A stretch of DNA of 64,000 nt from Glandiceps talaboti (GCF_964340395.1 NC_135568.1:3648501-3712500), one strand, 5' to 3'; positions 40,101-47,205 are shown, counted from the first letter of the stretch. Program-made: numbers and translations. Notes: generated by a model not told the origin, from the sequence alone.

Positions 40101-43100
40101 AAAGTTACAGGAATTGCTCCCCCAGTGCAGTCACCCCAGCTCTACAAATGGGGGACAAAGTTACAGGAATTGCTCCCCCAGTGCAGTCACCCCAGCTCTA
40201 CAAATGGGGGACATAGTTACAGGAATTGCTCCCCCAGTGCAGTCACCCCAGCTCTACAAATGGGGGGACAAAGTTACAGGAATTGCTCCCTCAGTGCAGT
40301 CACCCCAGCTCTACAAATGGGGGGACAAAGTTACAGGAATTGCTCCCTCAGTGCAGTCACCCCAGCTCTACAAATGGGGGACATAGTTACAGGAATTGCT
40401 CCCCCAGTGCAGTCACCCCAGCTCTACAAATGGGGGACATAGTTACAGGAATTGCTCCCCCAGTGCAGTCACCCCAACTCTACAAATGGGGGACATAGTT
40501 ACAGGAATTGCTCCCCCAGTGCAGTCACCCAGCTCTACAAATGGGAGACAAGGTTACAGGAATTGCTCCCCCAGTGCAGTCACCCAGCTCTACAAATGGG
40601 AGACAAGGTTACAGGAATTGCTCCCCCAGTGCAGTCACCCCAGCTCTACAAATGGGGGACATAGTTACAGGAATTGCTCCCCCAGCGCAGTCACCCCACC
40701 TCTACAAATGGGGGACAAAGTTACAGGAATTGCTCCCCCAGTGCAGTCACCCCAGCTCTACAAATGGGGGACATGGTTACAGGAATTGCTCCCCCAGTGC
40801 AGTCACCCCAACTCTACAAATGGGGGACATAGTTACAGGAATTGCTCCCCTAGTGCAGTCACCCCAGCTCTACAAATGGGGGACATAGTTACAGGAATTG
40901 CTCCCTCAGTGCAGTCACCCCACCTCTACAAATGGGGACGTGGTTACAGGAATTGCTCCCCCAGTGCAGTCACCCCAGCTCTACAAATGGGGGATGTGGT
41001 TACAGGAATTGCTCCCCCAGTGCAGTCACCCCAGCTCTACAAATGGGGGGACAAAGTTACAGGAATTGCTCCCTCAGTGCAGTCACCCCAGCTCTACAAA
41101 TGGAGTTACAGAGAGTTGAACATGAAAAGATGGTCATTGTACCATTACATAAATTATGTGGGTCAGTATATGGGGTGATAATAATTAATTCCACATCAGT
41201 GCCTAGCCCTTCACTTGTAGAGGAAGGGTGTTCTAATCTTAAAAATCTTAACTATTCAATTCACAGTTTGCAATTATGAAATAGTTACAGCATATTTTGG
41301 TTACCAGTAGATGCAGACCAAAACATTGATCTAACATAGTGTAGGCATGATTTACACAACATGTACATGCATTCACAAGTTTGTCAAGTTTTGATAAATT
41401 GTTATTAGCTTGGTGTCTAAACCTCCCTGAGTAGCCTAGAATCATGTGGGGATTTTGCCCTCCTCATTCCCCTACCATGCCCGGTCTTTCGCTAGTGGTC
41501 TTTTATTCAAACCTAACATTAGATTTCCCTGCTATACCCTAACAGAAAATGTCCAAAGTTGGAACAGTTAGTTTTTGTATTGTAAAATGTACTCTGGAAT
41601 GTTGTTATAGAATAAAATACATAATTGTAAGTAGATAAAAGTTTATAAATATGTACATGTCAAGGAGTTCAGCACAGACAGCAGTGCAACTTATTAAAGT
41701 AGCACTGAAACCTGTACATTATTCAGTTTATGTAATTATAGCCTACACTTCAGCCATGGGGATTTTTGCTCTCACTATGTAGGAGAAAGAATGGTAAGAC
41801 CATACATGTATAAAATCCTTACATGTCTGGATTCTAAGCTACAGACATTGGTATATGTTACGTATAAATGGGTTTTCACAGCTGAGACTTGTTGGCTTTC
41901 AAATCTTGTGGTCCTGCAGCACATAATGTTGTGTTCAAATAAGACATTACTCCTGGGATTGGGATAAAACCAATTATGTGCCTCTGGGTTATGGTGGGGG
42001 TGGGGGTAAGGGTGGGGTAGTGGGGGGTGGGGGTTTGAGTACCATCTAAATTACTTGATACTGACATCATCATCATACTTTTTCATCCAATATTTTACAA
42101 TTTTAACACTTTAATATTTTCACGTCAAAAGTTCTTTGGTCCTCATAGTTAAGTTTTCTTTTCTCTCGTATACATCTTTTTCAGCAAGAATATTTTGCAC
42201 TCCTCTATTTTCATTTTGTTGATTTCTTTTTGCCAAAATGTTTTTCGATGTTTTCAAATTTCCTGTCACTGCATAATCTTTTAGAATAAAATATTTCAAT
42301 GACTCAAACAAAATGACTCAATGTGAAAGTGAAAGCAAAGCTTTCATCCAAACTTGTGAACTTGTTCACCAGAAGTTGATAGATGTGGACAAAGGTTTCA
42401 ATTTGATTATCAATTGTGTGTTGTGACATTGTCTATCAACTAGAGAAAGTAAGAGAAATACTAGTCTGGTGGTAGCCTTCATCAAATCTAAGGTCTCTCC
42501 TTTGATACCATGTTGGCATTCAGACTACAAATATATTTGGGAACAGAGTAACTGTAACTACATGACTTGCTTAATTGTTTGACCCCTATGACCTTCACTA
42601 TACCATTACTATGAAGGGTTCAGACCCTCAATAAGTGGTTGACAATGACAGTTATATCTGCATATATAAATATAACTGTACACAATGGAGGACCATTGTC
42701 TATAATACAAACTGAAAAACATTTTTTTCTACTTTTCCTCTCCATTTTGGATAAAAAAAAATTAAAAACAGTGTTTTTTGATGTTCTTTTTAATGTCATG
42801 TCAAACATAACTGTAATGCCTTGTCAACAGTTCATTCATTTTATTATGTAACTTTTCACTAGCCTCCAGGGGTTTCAGAAATACTGGAATACACTTTAAT
42901 TACACTTCACATGACAGCATTAACAGGTGAACCAGACTGGAACAAAATAACCTTCTAAATAATATTCAAAAGAAAACAACGCTCTTTATTTAATTTCTCT
43001 TTTTAATTTAGTCAGGACTAACTGAAATATTATTCTAAATTTAAATCTGCATAAACAAAAGAACTGAACAGGCTTGTATCTTTTTGTTCCAAAAGTAAAA

Positions 43101-43919
43101 GTCAGTCTGTTGCAGATGTGACTATGCAAGGCTGTGCAGTTTACATTCTAAAAATAGATTTCACTAACCATGTTTAGAAAATAACTGGTTGTAAACAACG
43201 GTACCTCCACTATGAACAAGTTAATCCTCATACAGGGTTACAATTGTTTTTTAACAAAATTTGAGGACAGCGTGAATGACCCGGGACGTGACCTCTCAAA
43301 ATAATACCTGACCTTATCCTGCCATGAAGTACCGGTTGTGTGTGACTGAAAAGACGGGGTGGGGTGACTTACATAACACAACAAGTAACATTTTACATGT
43401 AATACCGTCTTGTTTACAATAAACGCCCCTGACGGAAATTCATAAGGTTAGAATTAGTTAAATAGTATGGTGAACACGGTTTGATATTCGACTGTACACA
43501 CACATACCGACGGCATTGTCACACACGGTACACATCAACAAAACACGGTCATGACAAATGCATGATCTTTGACCAATAACAATAATGACCGACGTGCATA
43601 AACGTAACACCTGTTTTACTTATAAAACATAACTTTGAACACCCTAATTAACATGTCTGTGTAAACAATGCATACATAGGTACACCACTTAAATTGCTAT
43701 TAACACTCAGTAAGTCCAGTCACTATCAATATCATCACATAACTTGGATGTAGGTGACATTCACAGCGTGAGAAAGTTGTCGACTCAAACTTTTAACCAT
43801 TCCGATTGTTTCTTTAAAAACGACTTAGTATCTAAGGTCACGCAATTGTATCAACATTACACCATAAAAAGTTTTCATGTACGTTACCAACCTGTCGCCC
43901 CCTCGTTATTTTCGGCCAT
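11068..43919 (-). CDS. plcd: Phosphoinositide phospholipase C, delta class (complete, 21 exons)
   Basis: Hydrolyses PIP2 to IP3 and diacylglycerol at membranes, Ca2+-dependent. Joined exons (minus strand, 5' to 3'): 43919-43892, 33848-33702, 27584-27353, 26515-26386, 24924-24797, 24260-24194, 20904-20811, 20416-20299, 19558-19473, 19030-18910, 17816-17731, 17058-16976, 16363-16274, 14982-14884, 14684-14591, 14402-14223, 13568-13461, 12966-12911, 12273-12144, 11763-11614, 11162-11068. They give 2322 bases (773 residues plus stop), close to vertebrate PLC-delta. Domain order: PH (about 17-128), EF hands (about 136-250), X (about 290-440), acidic linker, Y (about 515-625), C2 (about 645-765). 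Catalytic residues known from rat PLC-delta1 are present at a constant offset of two: His313, Asn314, Glu343, Asp345, His358, Glu392. No SH2/SH3 or long C-terminal extension, so delta rather than gamma or beta. Two introns look U12-type. Seen: exons and motifs; inferred: exon 1 and inclusion of the exon at 16274. Confidence 0.95.
11220..11274. repeat. (ACAG)n microsatellite
   Basis: About thirteen perfect units in the last plcd intron. Confidence 0.95.
11614..11763 (-). CDS. plcd: plcd exon 20 (C2 domain)
   Basis: Contains [38 protein letters not shown] and PLTSMQQG. The D-F-D and DFIGQ motifs form the other C2 Ca2+ loop. Acceptor TTTTTGTAG, donor CAAGGTAATG. Confidence 0.97.
12144..12273 (-). 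CDS. plcd: plcd exon 19 (C2 domain)
   Basis: Starts [20 protein letters not shown], then VKIQIYGV; the IDPYV Asp is a C2 Ca2+-binding position. A long CA/CATA microsatellite lies just upstream in the preceding intron. Confidence 0.96.
12345..12722. repeat. CA / CATA / AAATACACAC compound satellite
   Basis: About 380 bases of (CA)n, (CATA)n and TACATAAATACACACACA units, with TCCAAACCTACACATACATA repeated three times. In a plcd intron; open frames here are artefacts. Confidence 0.95.
12911..12966 (-). CDS. plcd: plcd exon 18 (linker to C2)
   Basis: 56-base exon encoding [18 protein letters not shown], which joins the barrel to C2 strand 1. Acceptor TATTACAG, donor ACTGTAAG. Confidence 0.94.
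13078..13208. mobile_element. MITE-like hairpin, family A copy 2
   Basis: Same ends as the copy at 1850 (ATTCCCCAATATT..., GGCTGAATGAAG..., GGAGAATAACATAA) and same inner CCTTAGGTCA. It lies in a plcd intron. Confidence 0.7.
13461..13568 (-). CDS. plcd: plcd exon 17 (end of Y box)
   Basis: Encodes [18 protein letters not shown], then [11 protein letters not shown], the conserved end of the TIM barrel. Acceptor TTTCCATAG, donor AAAGGTAAAT. Confidence 0.96.
14223..14402 (-). CDS. plcd: plcd exon 16 (Y box core)
   Basis: Encodes [14 protein letters not shown], then [19 protein letters not shown] and WNAGCQI. Ser in SSF, Arg in SRTYP and Tyr in SRTYP align with rat Ser522, Arg549 and Tyr551, which contact the inositol phosphates. 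Acceptor CTTTATAG. Confidence 0.97.
14591..14684 (-). CDS. plcd: plcd exon 15 (start of Y box)
   Basis: Starts [20 protein letters not shown], then [11 protein letters not shown]; the family pattern is LS-x-L-V-x-CKSVHF. Donor AACTGTAAGT leaves one base that makes Tyr with exon 16. Confidence 0.94.
14884..14982 (-). CDS. plcd: plcd exon 14 (acidic X-Y linker)
   Basis: Encodes [20 protein letters not shown] then [13 protein letters not shown]. The linker is acidic, like the autoinhibitory X-Y linkers of other PLCs; GKKL is the conserved end of the X region. Acceptor ATTTGTAG, donor AAAGTAAGT, phase 0 both ends. Confidence 0.93.
15300..15383. repeat. (CAAA)n and (TAAA)n run
   Basis: AAAC and AAAT tetranucleotide runs in the intron between plcd exons 13 and 14. 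Confidence 0.9.
15450..15695 (+). mobile_element. SINE-like sequence, degenerate
   Basis: A region with weak B-box similarity (AAGTTTGAGCCTTGCC) is followed by CAGTCAACCCAGCT twice and GGGGACCTGGTTGGATA. The layout resembles invertebrate tRNA-derived SINE bodies. No clear tail. Confidence 0.45.
16274..16363 (-). CDS. plcd: plcd exon 13, probable alternative cassette (30 residues)
   Basis: A 90-base open block with good acceptor (TTGTGTACAG) and donor (ATGGTAAC), phase 0 on both sides. It encodes a charged, linker-like peptide (start [18 protein letters not shown], end SDSENETM). Other PLC families run directly from KILIK into GKKL, so this block is extra. Inclusion would displace the second Lys of the Lys-Gly-Lys pair. 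It may be an alternative exon or an unused open stretch. Confidence 0.5.
16976..17058 (-). CDS. plcd: plcd exon 12 (end of X box)
   Basis: Encodes [20 protein letters not shown] then KGKILIK. Lys440 corresponds to rat Lys438. The acceptor GTGATACAG is required for frame: the AACCAG ten bases upstream gives an in-frame stop. ATCTTTAAC, a near-consensus U12 branch site, sits 13 bases upstream of it. Ends in phase 0. Confidence 0.94.
17059..17730 (-). other. U12-type GT-AG intron of plcd
   Basis: 5' splice site GTATCCTTTC is the full U12 consensus. ATCTTTAAC 13 bases before the acceptor GATACAG fits the branch consensus. The AACCAG that overlaps the branch region is out of frame. Confidence 0.75.
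17301..17660. repeat. (CA)n and (CATA)n satellite inside a U12-type intron
   Basis: About 55 bases of (CA)n then about 300 of (CATA)n with CA interruptions. It fills much of the 672-base intron between plcd exons 11 and 12. Confidence 0.95.
17731..17816 (-). CDS. plcd: plcd exon 11 (X box, SLENHC)
   Basis: Encodes [20 protein letters not shown]; Glu392 equals rat Ca2+ ligand Glu390. The donor reads GTATCCTTTC, a full U12-type GT-AG 5' splice consensus. Confidence 0.97.
17964..18806. repeat. (GGAT)n / (GGTG)n tetranucleotide satellite, 840 bp
   Basis: Interleaved GGAT and GGTG units with occasional AGAT and GAAT. Long open frames on both strands (Met-Asp-Gly-Trp or His-Pro-Ser-Ile repeats) are by-products. 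In the intron between plcd exons 10 and 11. Confidence 0.95.
18910..19030 (-). CDS. plcd: plcd exon 10 (X box, second His)
   Basis: Begins [20 protein letters not shown]. Asp345 and His358 correspond to rat Asp343 and His356. Acceptor ATGACAG, donor GTAAG. Confidence 0.97.
19473..19558 (-). CDS. plcd: plcd exon 9 (X box)
   Basis: Encodes [20 protein letters not shown] then GCRCVE; the final Glu343 matches Ca2+ ligand Glu341 of rat PLC-delta1. Donor GAATGTAAGT, acceptor GGTTGCAG. Confidence 0.97.
19680..20255. repeat. About 117-base minisatellite
   Basis: Five copies of a unit with CCAACACATGCTGGTGAAGC, AGTGTTAGCACTGAGCAAGT and GGGCTGGTGCAGACATTAAC. Sits between plcd exons 9 and 8; the frame is open across copies but the exons show it is intronic. 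Confidence 0.95.
20299..20416 (-). CDS. plcd: plcd exon 8 (start of X box, catalytic His)
   Basis: Includes [17 protein letters not shown]; the His-Asn pair (residues 313-314) matches rat PLC-delta1 His311 and the Ca2+ ligand Asn312. Phases 1 in and 2 out match neighbours. Confidence 0.97.
20811..20904 (-). CDS. plcd: plcd exon 7 (end of EF lobe)
   Basis: Encodes [20 protein letters not shown] and on to LSLDG, the helix that precedes the catalytic domain. Acceptor TTTTTTAG, donor GATGGTAAG, ends in phase 1. Confidence 0.93.
20985..21575. repeat. About 190-base repeat, three copies
   Basis: Units contain TTTGACCACTGGTGGCGC, CCAATGGTTGGAGTGTGTAT and GGAACAAGAAAAGT. In the intron between plcd exons 7 and 6. 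Confidence 0.85.
22305..22525. repeat. Dispersed element F, copy 1
   Basis: Matches 30100-30305 in reverse complement: CATGAACTTGCAGTGT, ACACTATCTTGATCACAGGG and ACTTATGTAATCTACCACAT. Confidence 0.7.
22845..23062. repeat. About 65-base tandem repeat, four copies
   Basis: Units include CCACCTAGGTGAGTCATAA and ATGGCCGAATTACAACA. Each copy holds a palindromic ACCTAGGT core. Confidence 0.8.
23250..23420. mobile_element. MITE-like family D, copy 1
   Basis: Ends GCCCTCTAGTGATAGCCAAA and CAAATTGGCTTAGAGGGCAC form imperfect terminal inverted repeats. Inner block CACCACATAGTAAGAGGTAG. Copies at 36225 and 59165. Confidence 0.75.
24194..24260 (-). CDS. plcd: plcd exon 6 (EF-hand region)
   Basis: 67-base exon encoding [20 protein letters not shown], a second EF-like pair element of the PLC-delta EF lobe. 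Acceptor CATGCAG, donor AAGGTAAG. Confidence 0.93.
24470..24775. repeat. About 30-base minisatellite
   Basis: About ten units of ACTGGTACCAACCAGTTCTG with TTGCATGCG-type spacers. ACTGGT/ACCAGT makes each unit self-complementary. In the plcd intron between exons 6 and 5. Confidence 0.9.
24797..24924 (-). CDS. plcd: plcd exon 5 (EF-hand region)
   Basis: Starts [18 protein letters not shown] and continues to an EF-like helix with [18 protein letters not shown]. Acceptor CATTACAG, donor GTAAG; phase 0 in, phase 2 out. Confidence 0.94.
25905..26362. repeat. Impure (ACAG)n satellite
   Basis: ACAG units mixed with ATAC and AGAG for about 450 bases, ending about 25 bases from the plcd exon 4 donor. 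A long minus-strand frame reads from exon 4 into it. Confidence 0.95.
26386..26515 (-). CDS. plcd: plcd exon 4 (first EF hand)
   Basis: Encodes [20 protein letters not shown] and onward, a canonical EF loop (D-x-N-x-D-G-x-I-x-x-x-E) typical of PLC-delta. The Trp is conserved in the family. The upstream intron end shows TTCCTTAAT, a U12-type branch site, about 10 bases before the inferred junction. A start at 26506 after an AG would also be in frame but would drop Trp-Ile-Arg. Donor GAGGTAAG. Confidence 0.92.
26516..27352 (-). other. U12-type intron of plcd, apparent AT-AT ends
   Basis: 5' end ATATCCTTAAG (U12 AT-AC consensus). Near the 3' end TTCCTTAAT (U12 branch consensus TTCCTTAAC/T) lies ten bases before a junction that ends GTAT. 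No usable GT donor exists before the in-frame stop. Confidence 0.75.
26541..27060. repeat. About 80-base minisatellite inside the AT-AT intron
   Basis: Six or seven copies containing AACTCAGGTAGATTTTACCT, ACTGCCCTTAACAAAAACA and GGTAGGGAACCCTGGTAAAA. It fills most of the 837-base intron. Confidence 0.92.
27353..27584 (-). CDS. plcd: plcd exon 3 (PH domain, C-terminal half)
   Basis: Contains [12 protein letters not shown] and the PH C-terminal helix with [13 protein letters not shown]. Acceptor TTATTGCAG. The reading frame hits a stop three codons after Arg-Asn and no good GT donor exists; instead ATATCCTT, the U12-type AT-AC donor consensus, follows the second base of a Lys codon. That cut restores frame with exon 4. 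Confidence 0.92.
27690..27975. mobile_element. Dispersed element C, copy 2
   Basis: Same order of blocks as at 8165, including GTGATATGCAAATGAGG and TTTTGGATAAACATG. It lies in the plcd intron between exons 2 and 3. Confidence 0.7.
27976..29300. other. Intron sequence without clear features
   Basis: Part of the plcd intron between exons 2 and 3; AT-rich, no exon or strong repeat seen. Confidence 0.4.
29310..29405. repeat. 28-base tandem repeat, four copies
   Basis: Near-identical copies of TACCATTCTGAAGATATTGC followed by CTAAT. Confidence 0.95.
29553..29803. repeat. (ACAG)n satellite
   Basis: About 250 bases of CAGA units with AGGC and AAAC variants. Open frames of Thr-Asp-Arg-Gln type are artefacts. 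Confidence 0.95.
30100..30305. repeat. Dispersed element F, copy 2 (inverted)
   Basis: CACCCTGTGATCAAGATAGT and CACTGCAAGTTCATGGA are the inverted counterparts of blocks at 22380-22470. Both copies are in plcd introns. Confidence 0.7.
30306..33039. other. Intron sequence without clear genes
   Basis: AT-rich plcd intron. Only chance frames, a C-rich run at 31905-31948, and repeated TAATTTGCAT / TAATTTACATA motifs (30985-31215). Confidence 0.4.
33040..33105. mobile_element. MITE family B end, partial
   Basis: GAATTGTTTCTGGTCAGGAC followed by AGTTTGTCTAAAT matches the inverted right end at 7165-7210. No matching second terminus was found nearby. Confidence 0.5.
33702..33848 (-). CDS. plcd: plcd exon 2 (PH domain, N-terminal half)
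   Basis: Begins [20 protein letters not shown], matching the first PH strands of PLC-delta, where the Lys-x-Lys and nearby Arg residues bind the inositol phosphate head group. Acceptor TTTTCATAG, donor AGAGGTAAG, phases 1 and 1. Confidence 0.93.
33950..34160. repeat. CTCT / CTGT satellite
   Basis: Pyrimidine-rich tract (CTCC, CTCT) then about 15 CTGT units (34081-34140) and (CT)n. In plcd intron 1, just 5' of exon 2. Confidence 0.95.
34390..35250. other. plcd intron 1, no features recognised
   Basis: Non-repetitive AT-rich sequence with no exon-like segment. Confidence 0.4.
35260..35872. repeat. 20-base minisatellite, about 30 copies
   Basis: Units of GTTGCTATGACTGTTATGCA with ATTACT and ATACA variants, spacing almost always 20 bases. 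In plcd intron 1. Confidence 0.95.
36225..36410. mobile_element. MITE-like family D, copy 2
   Basis: Opposite orientation to copy 1: GCCCTCTAAGCCAATTTGAC ... ATTTGGCTATCATTAGAGGG. In plcd intron 1. Confidence 0.75.
37090..37690. repeat. Nested double palindrome, foldback element
   Basis: Inner palindrome 1 (37128-37310) has arms AAGTGTAAAGTATACTGTTT and AAACAGTATACTTTTACACTT. Palindrome 2 (37316-37650) pairs AGCAAGTTTCTCTATTG with CAATAGAGAAACTTGCT. The outer ends pair TAGCCTGTCTTTAAGCTGTG (37091) with CACAGCTTGAGACAGGCTA (37657). Confidence 0.8.
37700..39240. other. plcd intron 1, no gene seen
   Basis: A segment around 38070-38180 is partly repeated at 38230-38360 (CAGATCAG, ACTGACAGATCAG). 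No exon recognised. Confidence 0.4.
39254..39523 (+). mobile_element. tRNA-derived SINE
   Basis: A tRNA-like head has an A box (GTGGCCGAGTGGTTAAACCA) and a B box (GGGTTCGAACCC), like Leu/Ser tRNA. A body with CCAGGTACTCCGGTTTCCTC resembles the conserved central domain of several invertebrate and deuterostome SINEs. It ends in an (AAAT)n tail at 39497-39523. Not a functional tRNA: the stem is degraded. Confidence 0.8.
39811..39982. mobile_element. MITE-like element, family E
   Basis: Terminal inverted repeats AGGCCTAAAAAAAACTGTTT and AAACAATTTTTTTTAGGCCT flank about 120 bases. In plcd intron 1. Confidence 0.7.
40008..41105. repeat. 56-base minisatellite, about 20 copies
   Basis: Units contain CAGTCACCCCAGCTCTACAA, ATGGGGGACA and TTACAGGAATTGCTCCC. 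Very homogeneous, so recently amplified. The plus strand is stop-free in several frames, which creates spurious frames up to 260 codons. Within plcd intron 1. Confidence 0.97.
41988..42036 (+). other. G-rich tract, possible G-quadruplex
   Basis: At least five runs of three or more G with 1-3 base loops (GGTGGGGGTGGGGGTAAGGG then GGGG and GGGGGG). On the template strand of plcd. Confidence 0.6.
42060..43250. other. plcd intron 1, no features recognised
   Basis: AT-rich, with chance frames only. Confidence 0.4.
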
Positions 43920-44300
43920 ATCGGTGATCGTGAATTATTACTTCAGATTTCAGGCTCCTTGTCGATCGTGCTTGCCCAAGTCAATGGCCCCGCCAGCAAA
44001 GTTGTGCTTTCCACGAGTAGTGTTGGTTCCCCGCCCAAGATGCGAAAATTTGCATAAAAGAGCGGACGATACCATATTGTGTATGGGAGGGTACAATTAC
44101 AGAAGACGGATCGTGACAGTCAACCGGACTTTTTTATCAGTGAAAGGCAACCCGGCACGTAAAAATACCCAGTACTATACAGTGAACAACACATGGCCTT
44201 GAATCGGCATTCAGTGACAAATCCAAAAAAGAAGAAACTAGTCACATTGTCACTTCCAGGTAGTAAAAGTACAGGGTACAATTTTGAAACACCGCCATGT
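43260..44300 (-). promoter_or_regulatory. Probable plcd promoter and 5' UTR region
   Basis: CpG dinucleotides are clearly denser here than in the AT-rich flanks, and the inferred first exon lies within. No TATA box at a clear distance was recognised. The transcription start is unknown. Open frames on the plus strand here (43744-44202, 44297-44611) look like chance products of low stop density. Confidence 0.4.
43892..43919 (-). CDS. plcd: plcd exon 1 (start codon)
   Basis: ATG followed by eight codons (MAENNEGAT) and one base, then donor GTTGGT. The phase (1) matches exon 2, whose first codon becomes Asp. TAA stops lie in frame just upstream, so this is the first usable ATG, and G at +4 suits initiation. 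The surrounding 43.3-44.2 kb is CpG-richer than the rest. The donor is not ideal, but the same GTTGGT is used in a secure dip2 exon (62678). Placement about 10 kb from exon 2 is inference; RNA evidence would settle it. Confidence 0.55.
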
Positions 44301-44624
44301 GTTATTATGGTTTCGATCTGAGCACAGCTCTCTCGACATGGACCCCAGATACACCAGCATCTCTATACTTGCGTATATTATCTATTTTAAGAAAACCTTT
44401 GCAACGCATAATACAATATGAAACGACGAACTACACCGTTTTTGTACCACAAATGTCTGACTCATTACACTATAGAATCTGGGACAATAAAAACACTACA
44501 ACGACAGTACGAAAATTACAAAACCAAACGAAAATACGAGGTTGTGTGTATTTTATCGATATGCACTCAAGTTTTCAGTATTTCAGAGGGTCGGGAGTAA
44601 CTGTTTGTTAAAAGCGGATATACA

Positions 44625-44625
<1 letters not shown>

Positions 44626-44712
<87 letters not shown>
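44626..44712. repeat. (AT)n microsatellite
   Basis: About 43 perfect AT units. The Ile-Tyr repeat frames are artefacts. Confidence 0.98.
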
Positions 44713-44717
<5 letters not shown>

Positions 44718-44777
44718 GTTAACTTACAAAGATAATTTACTAACACGTACGTAATAAACATTTCAATGTATGCACGC

Positions 44778-44851
44778 GTATGTATGTATGTATGTATGTA
44801 TGTATGTATGTATGTATGTATGTATGTATGTATGTACGTATGTATGTACGT
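44778..44851. repeat. (TATG)n microsatellite
   Basis: About 17 GTAT units with two TACG variants near the right end. Confidence 0.97.
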
Positions 44852-45940
44852 CCACGTAGCGGGTTATGCAATGAGGAACGTCGCTAAACTATAGATAGTT
44901 ATCAGTTTATATAATCTGACTTCACAAGTTTGAATGAATTTGACGGAATCAATAATGAATTAATATTTCACGACTATAATGCAATTATTTCTTTTTTTAC
45001 AATTAAACTTAACAAATCAGATAGTTAATTATTAACTAAATCAGGGTGAATAACAAAACGTGCTTATTTTTTTAATGAATTGGCTACATCGATCAAACTG
45101 TTTAATAAATTTAAGATTTGCGAATTTTTCCAAAGAATACCTAATCATTTTTTAAAGCACTGCCACCGGTATTACGTCTGTCGACTCAGTATGTTTTATA
45201 AAAGTGATGTGCATACCAATAACAATACATATTTATGTCACATATATTATTTATGTCATCATTAAATATTAATGTTATGACAATATTCGAATAACAAGTG
45301 ATAAAGTATAAAAATGTGTATTTATGTATTTACCATTCTAAGATTGTTACAAATAGTATATGTGATACTTTTGCTGTTCTCGTCAGATTAGTTAACTTAC
45401 ATTCTTATCACCGAGAACCACAATTTACTTCAGACGTGTCAAAGTTATAATTTTTTTAAATAAACGAATAAACAAACAAAATAAATACGAAGAGATTGTC
45501 GATATGATCACGTGACAAATTAAAACAAACTTTGTTCTAGAAGTTTCAACTCTATTGCCTTGGAGATGTTCATTTTATTTTCAGTGACATCTAGTACTCA
45601 AGTTGTATATAAGCTAAATATGTACGATTTATTACAACAAAATAATCATACATATTAAATGAAGTTGCATATTTTTCCCGATTCTTTATTACTTCAACTG
45701 CCCTGCGATTAATTGGATGGCTACTGGTATTAATTGATATTGACCGCAGTCTGTAGCTTGAGTATTGAATGTAATTCATTTACATGGTCACCCCTTGTCC
45801 AAAGCCTACAACTTGAAGGATAACACACAGAGTCTTCAGTTATAAAATTAGTGGATGCGATGTGAAAATAAATTGCATGATTGTTTGTCGTTGATCTGCA
45901 GGAAAAGTAAAAACATTTGTACATAATGTAACATGCTGAC
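44852..45940. other. Intergenic, no gene seen
   Basis: AT-rich with stops in all frames. Confidence 0.45.
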
Positions 45941-45944
45941 CAAG

Positions 45945-47205
45945 TAACACTCGTACAATTAACTCTTTGTAATACAACACCAGACCAAAGCAGAGACCAA
46001 AGAACATGCATGCAAATAACTTTTTGTAATATAACATACGACCAAATAACATTTGTACAAATAACTCATACCATGATCGGCCCAAATAACACTCGTGCAA
46101 ATAACTGCTTTGTAAATATAACATCGGCCCAAATAACTTTCATACAATTAAATAGCTGTTTTGTAATATATATCCTGACAAAATAACACTCGTACAAATA
46201 ACTTTTTGTAAATATAACATCGGCCATAATAACTTTCATACAAATAACTGTTTTTTAATATATATCCTGACAAAATAACACTCGTACAAATAATTCTTTG
46301 TAATATAACATCTTGACAATGCAACATCGGACCAAATAAGGCTTAACACTCATACAAACAATTAACATTCTCACCAAATAACATCCATAAAAATAACACT
46401 TTACAACATAATACTCGGACCAAATAACTCACTTTCAAGAAACATACATGTCCCTGTTATGTAACATCCGGACCAAATAACATTCATATAAATAACACTT
46501 TACAACATAACACTCGGACCAAATAACTCACTTTCAAGAAACATACATGTCCCTGTAATGTAACATCCGGACCAAATAACATTCATATAAATAACACTTT
46601 ACAACTTAATACTCGGACCAAATAACTCTCTTTCAAGAAACATACATGTCCCTGTAATGTAACATCCCGACCAATAACATTCATATAAATAACAATTTGT
46701 AATATAACATCTTGACCAAATAGCTTCCTCAAGAAACATTTTGCAATATAACATCCTGACCAAATAGCTTCAAGAAACTTTTTGCAATATAACATCCTGA
46801 CCAAACAACTTCCTCAAGAAACACTTGGCAATATACTAGTAATATCCTGCCCAAATAACATTCATATAAATAACACTTTGCAATATAACATCTTGACTAA
46901 ACAGCTTCCTCAAGAAACATTTTGCAATATAACATCCTGCCCAAATAACATTCATATAAATAACACTTTGCAATATAACATCCTGCCCAAATAACATTCA
47001 TATAAATAACACTTTGCAATATAACATCCTGCCCAAATAACATTCATATAAATAACACTTTGCAATATAACATCCTGCCCAAATAACATTCATATAAATA
47101 ACACTTTGCAATATAACATCCGGACCAGATAACTCGCTTACAAGAAACGCACTGTAATACATGTATAACACCCGGGTTAAACAACCCTCTTACAAGAAAA
47201 TAGCA
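45945..47205. repeat. Large array of 45-48 base units
   Basis: Over twenty copies of CAAATAACATTCATATAAAT, AACACTTTGCAATATAACAT and CCTGCC. Most uniform at 46850-47120, diverging to the left. Intergenic, upstream of plcd. Confidence 0.9.

Noticed and set aside
40396-41178. 260-codon plus-strand open frame
   Set aside because: It is a by-product of the 56-base tandem array; the same peptide repeats appear in other frames and there is no non-repeat coding signal.
43744-44202. 152-codon plus-strand frame in the plcd promoter region
   Set aside because: Opposite strand to plcd, no family similarity; the stretch is open because it is less AT-rich.
44542-44761. Ile-Tyr repeat proteins on both strands
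   Set aside because: Translation of the perfect (AT)n tract.
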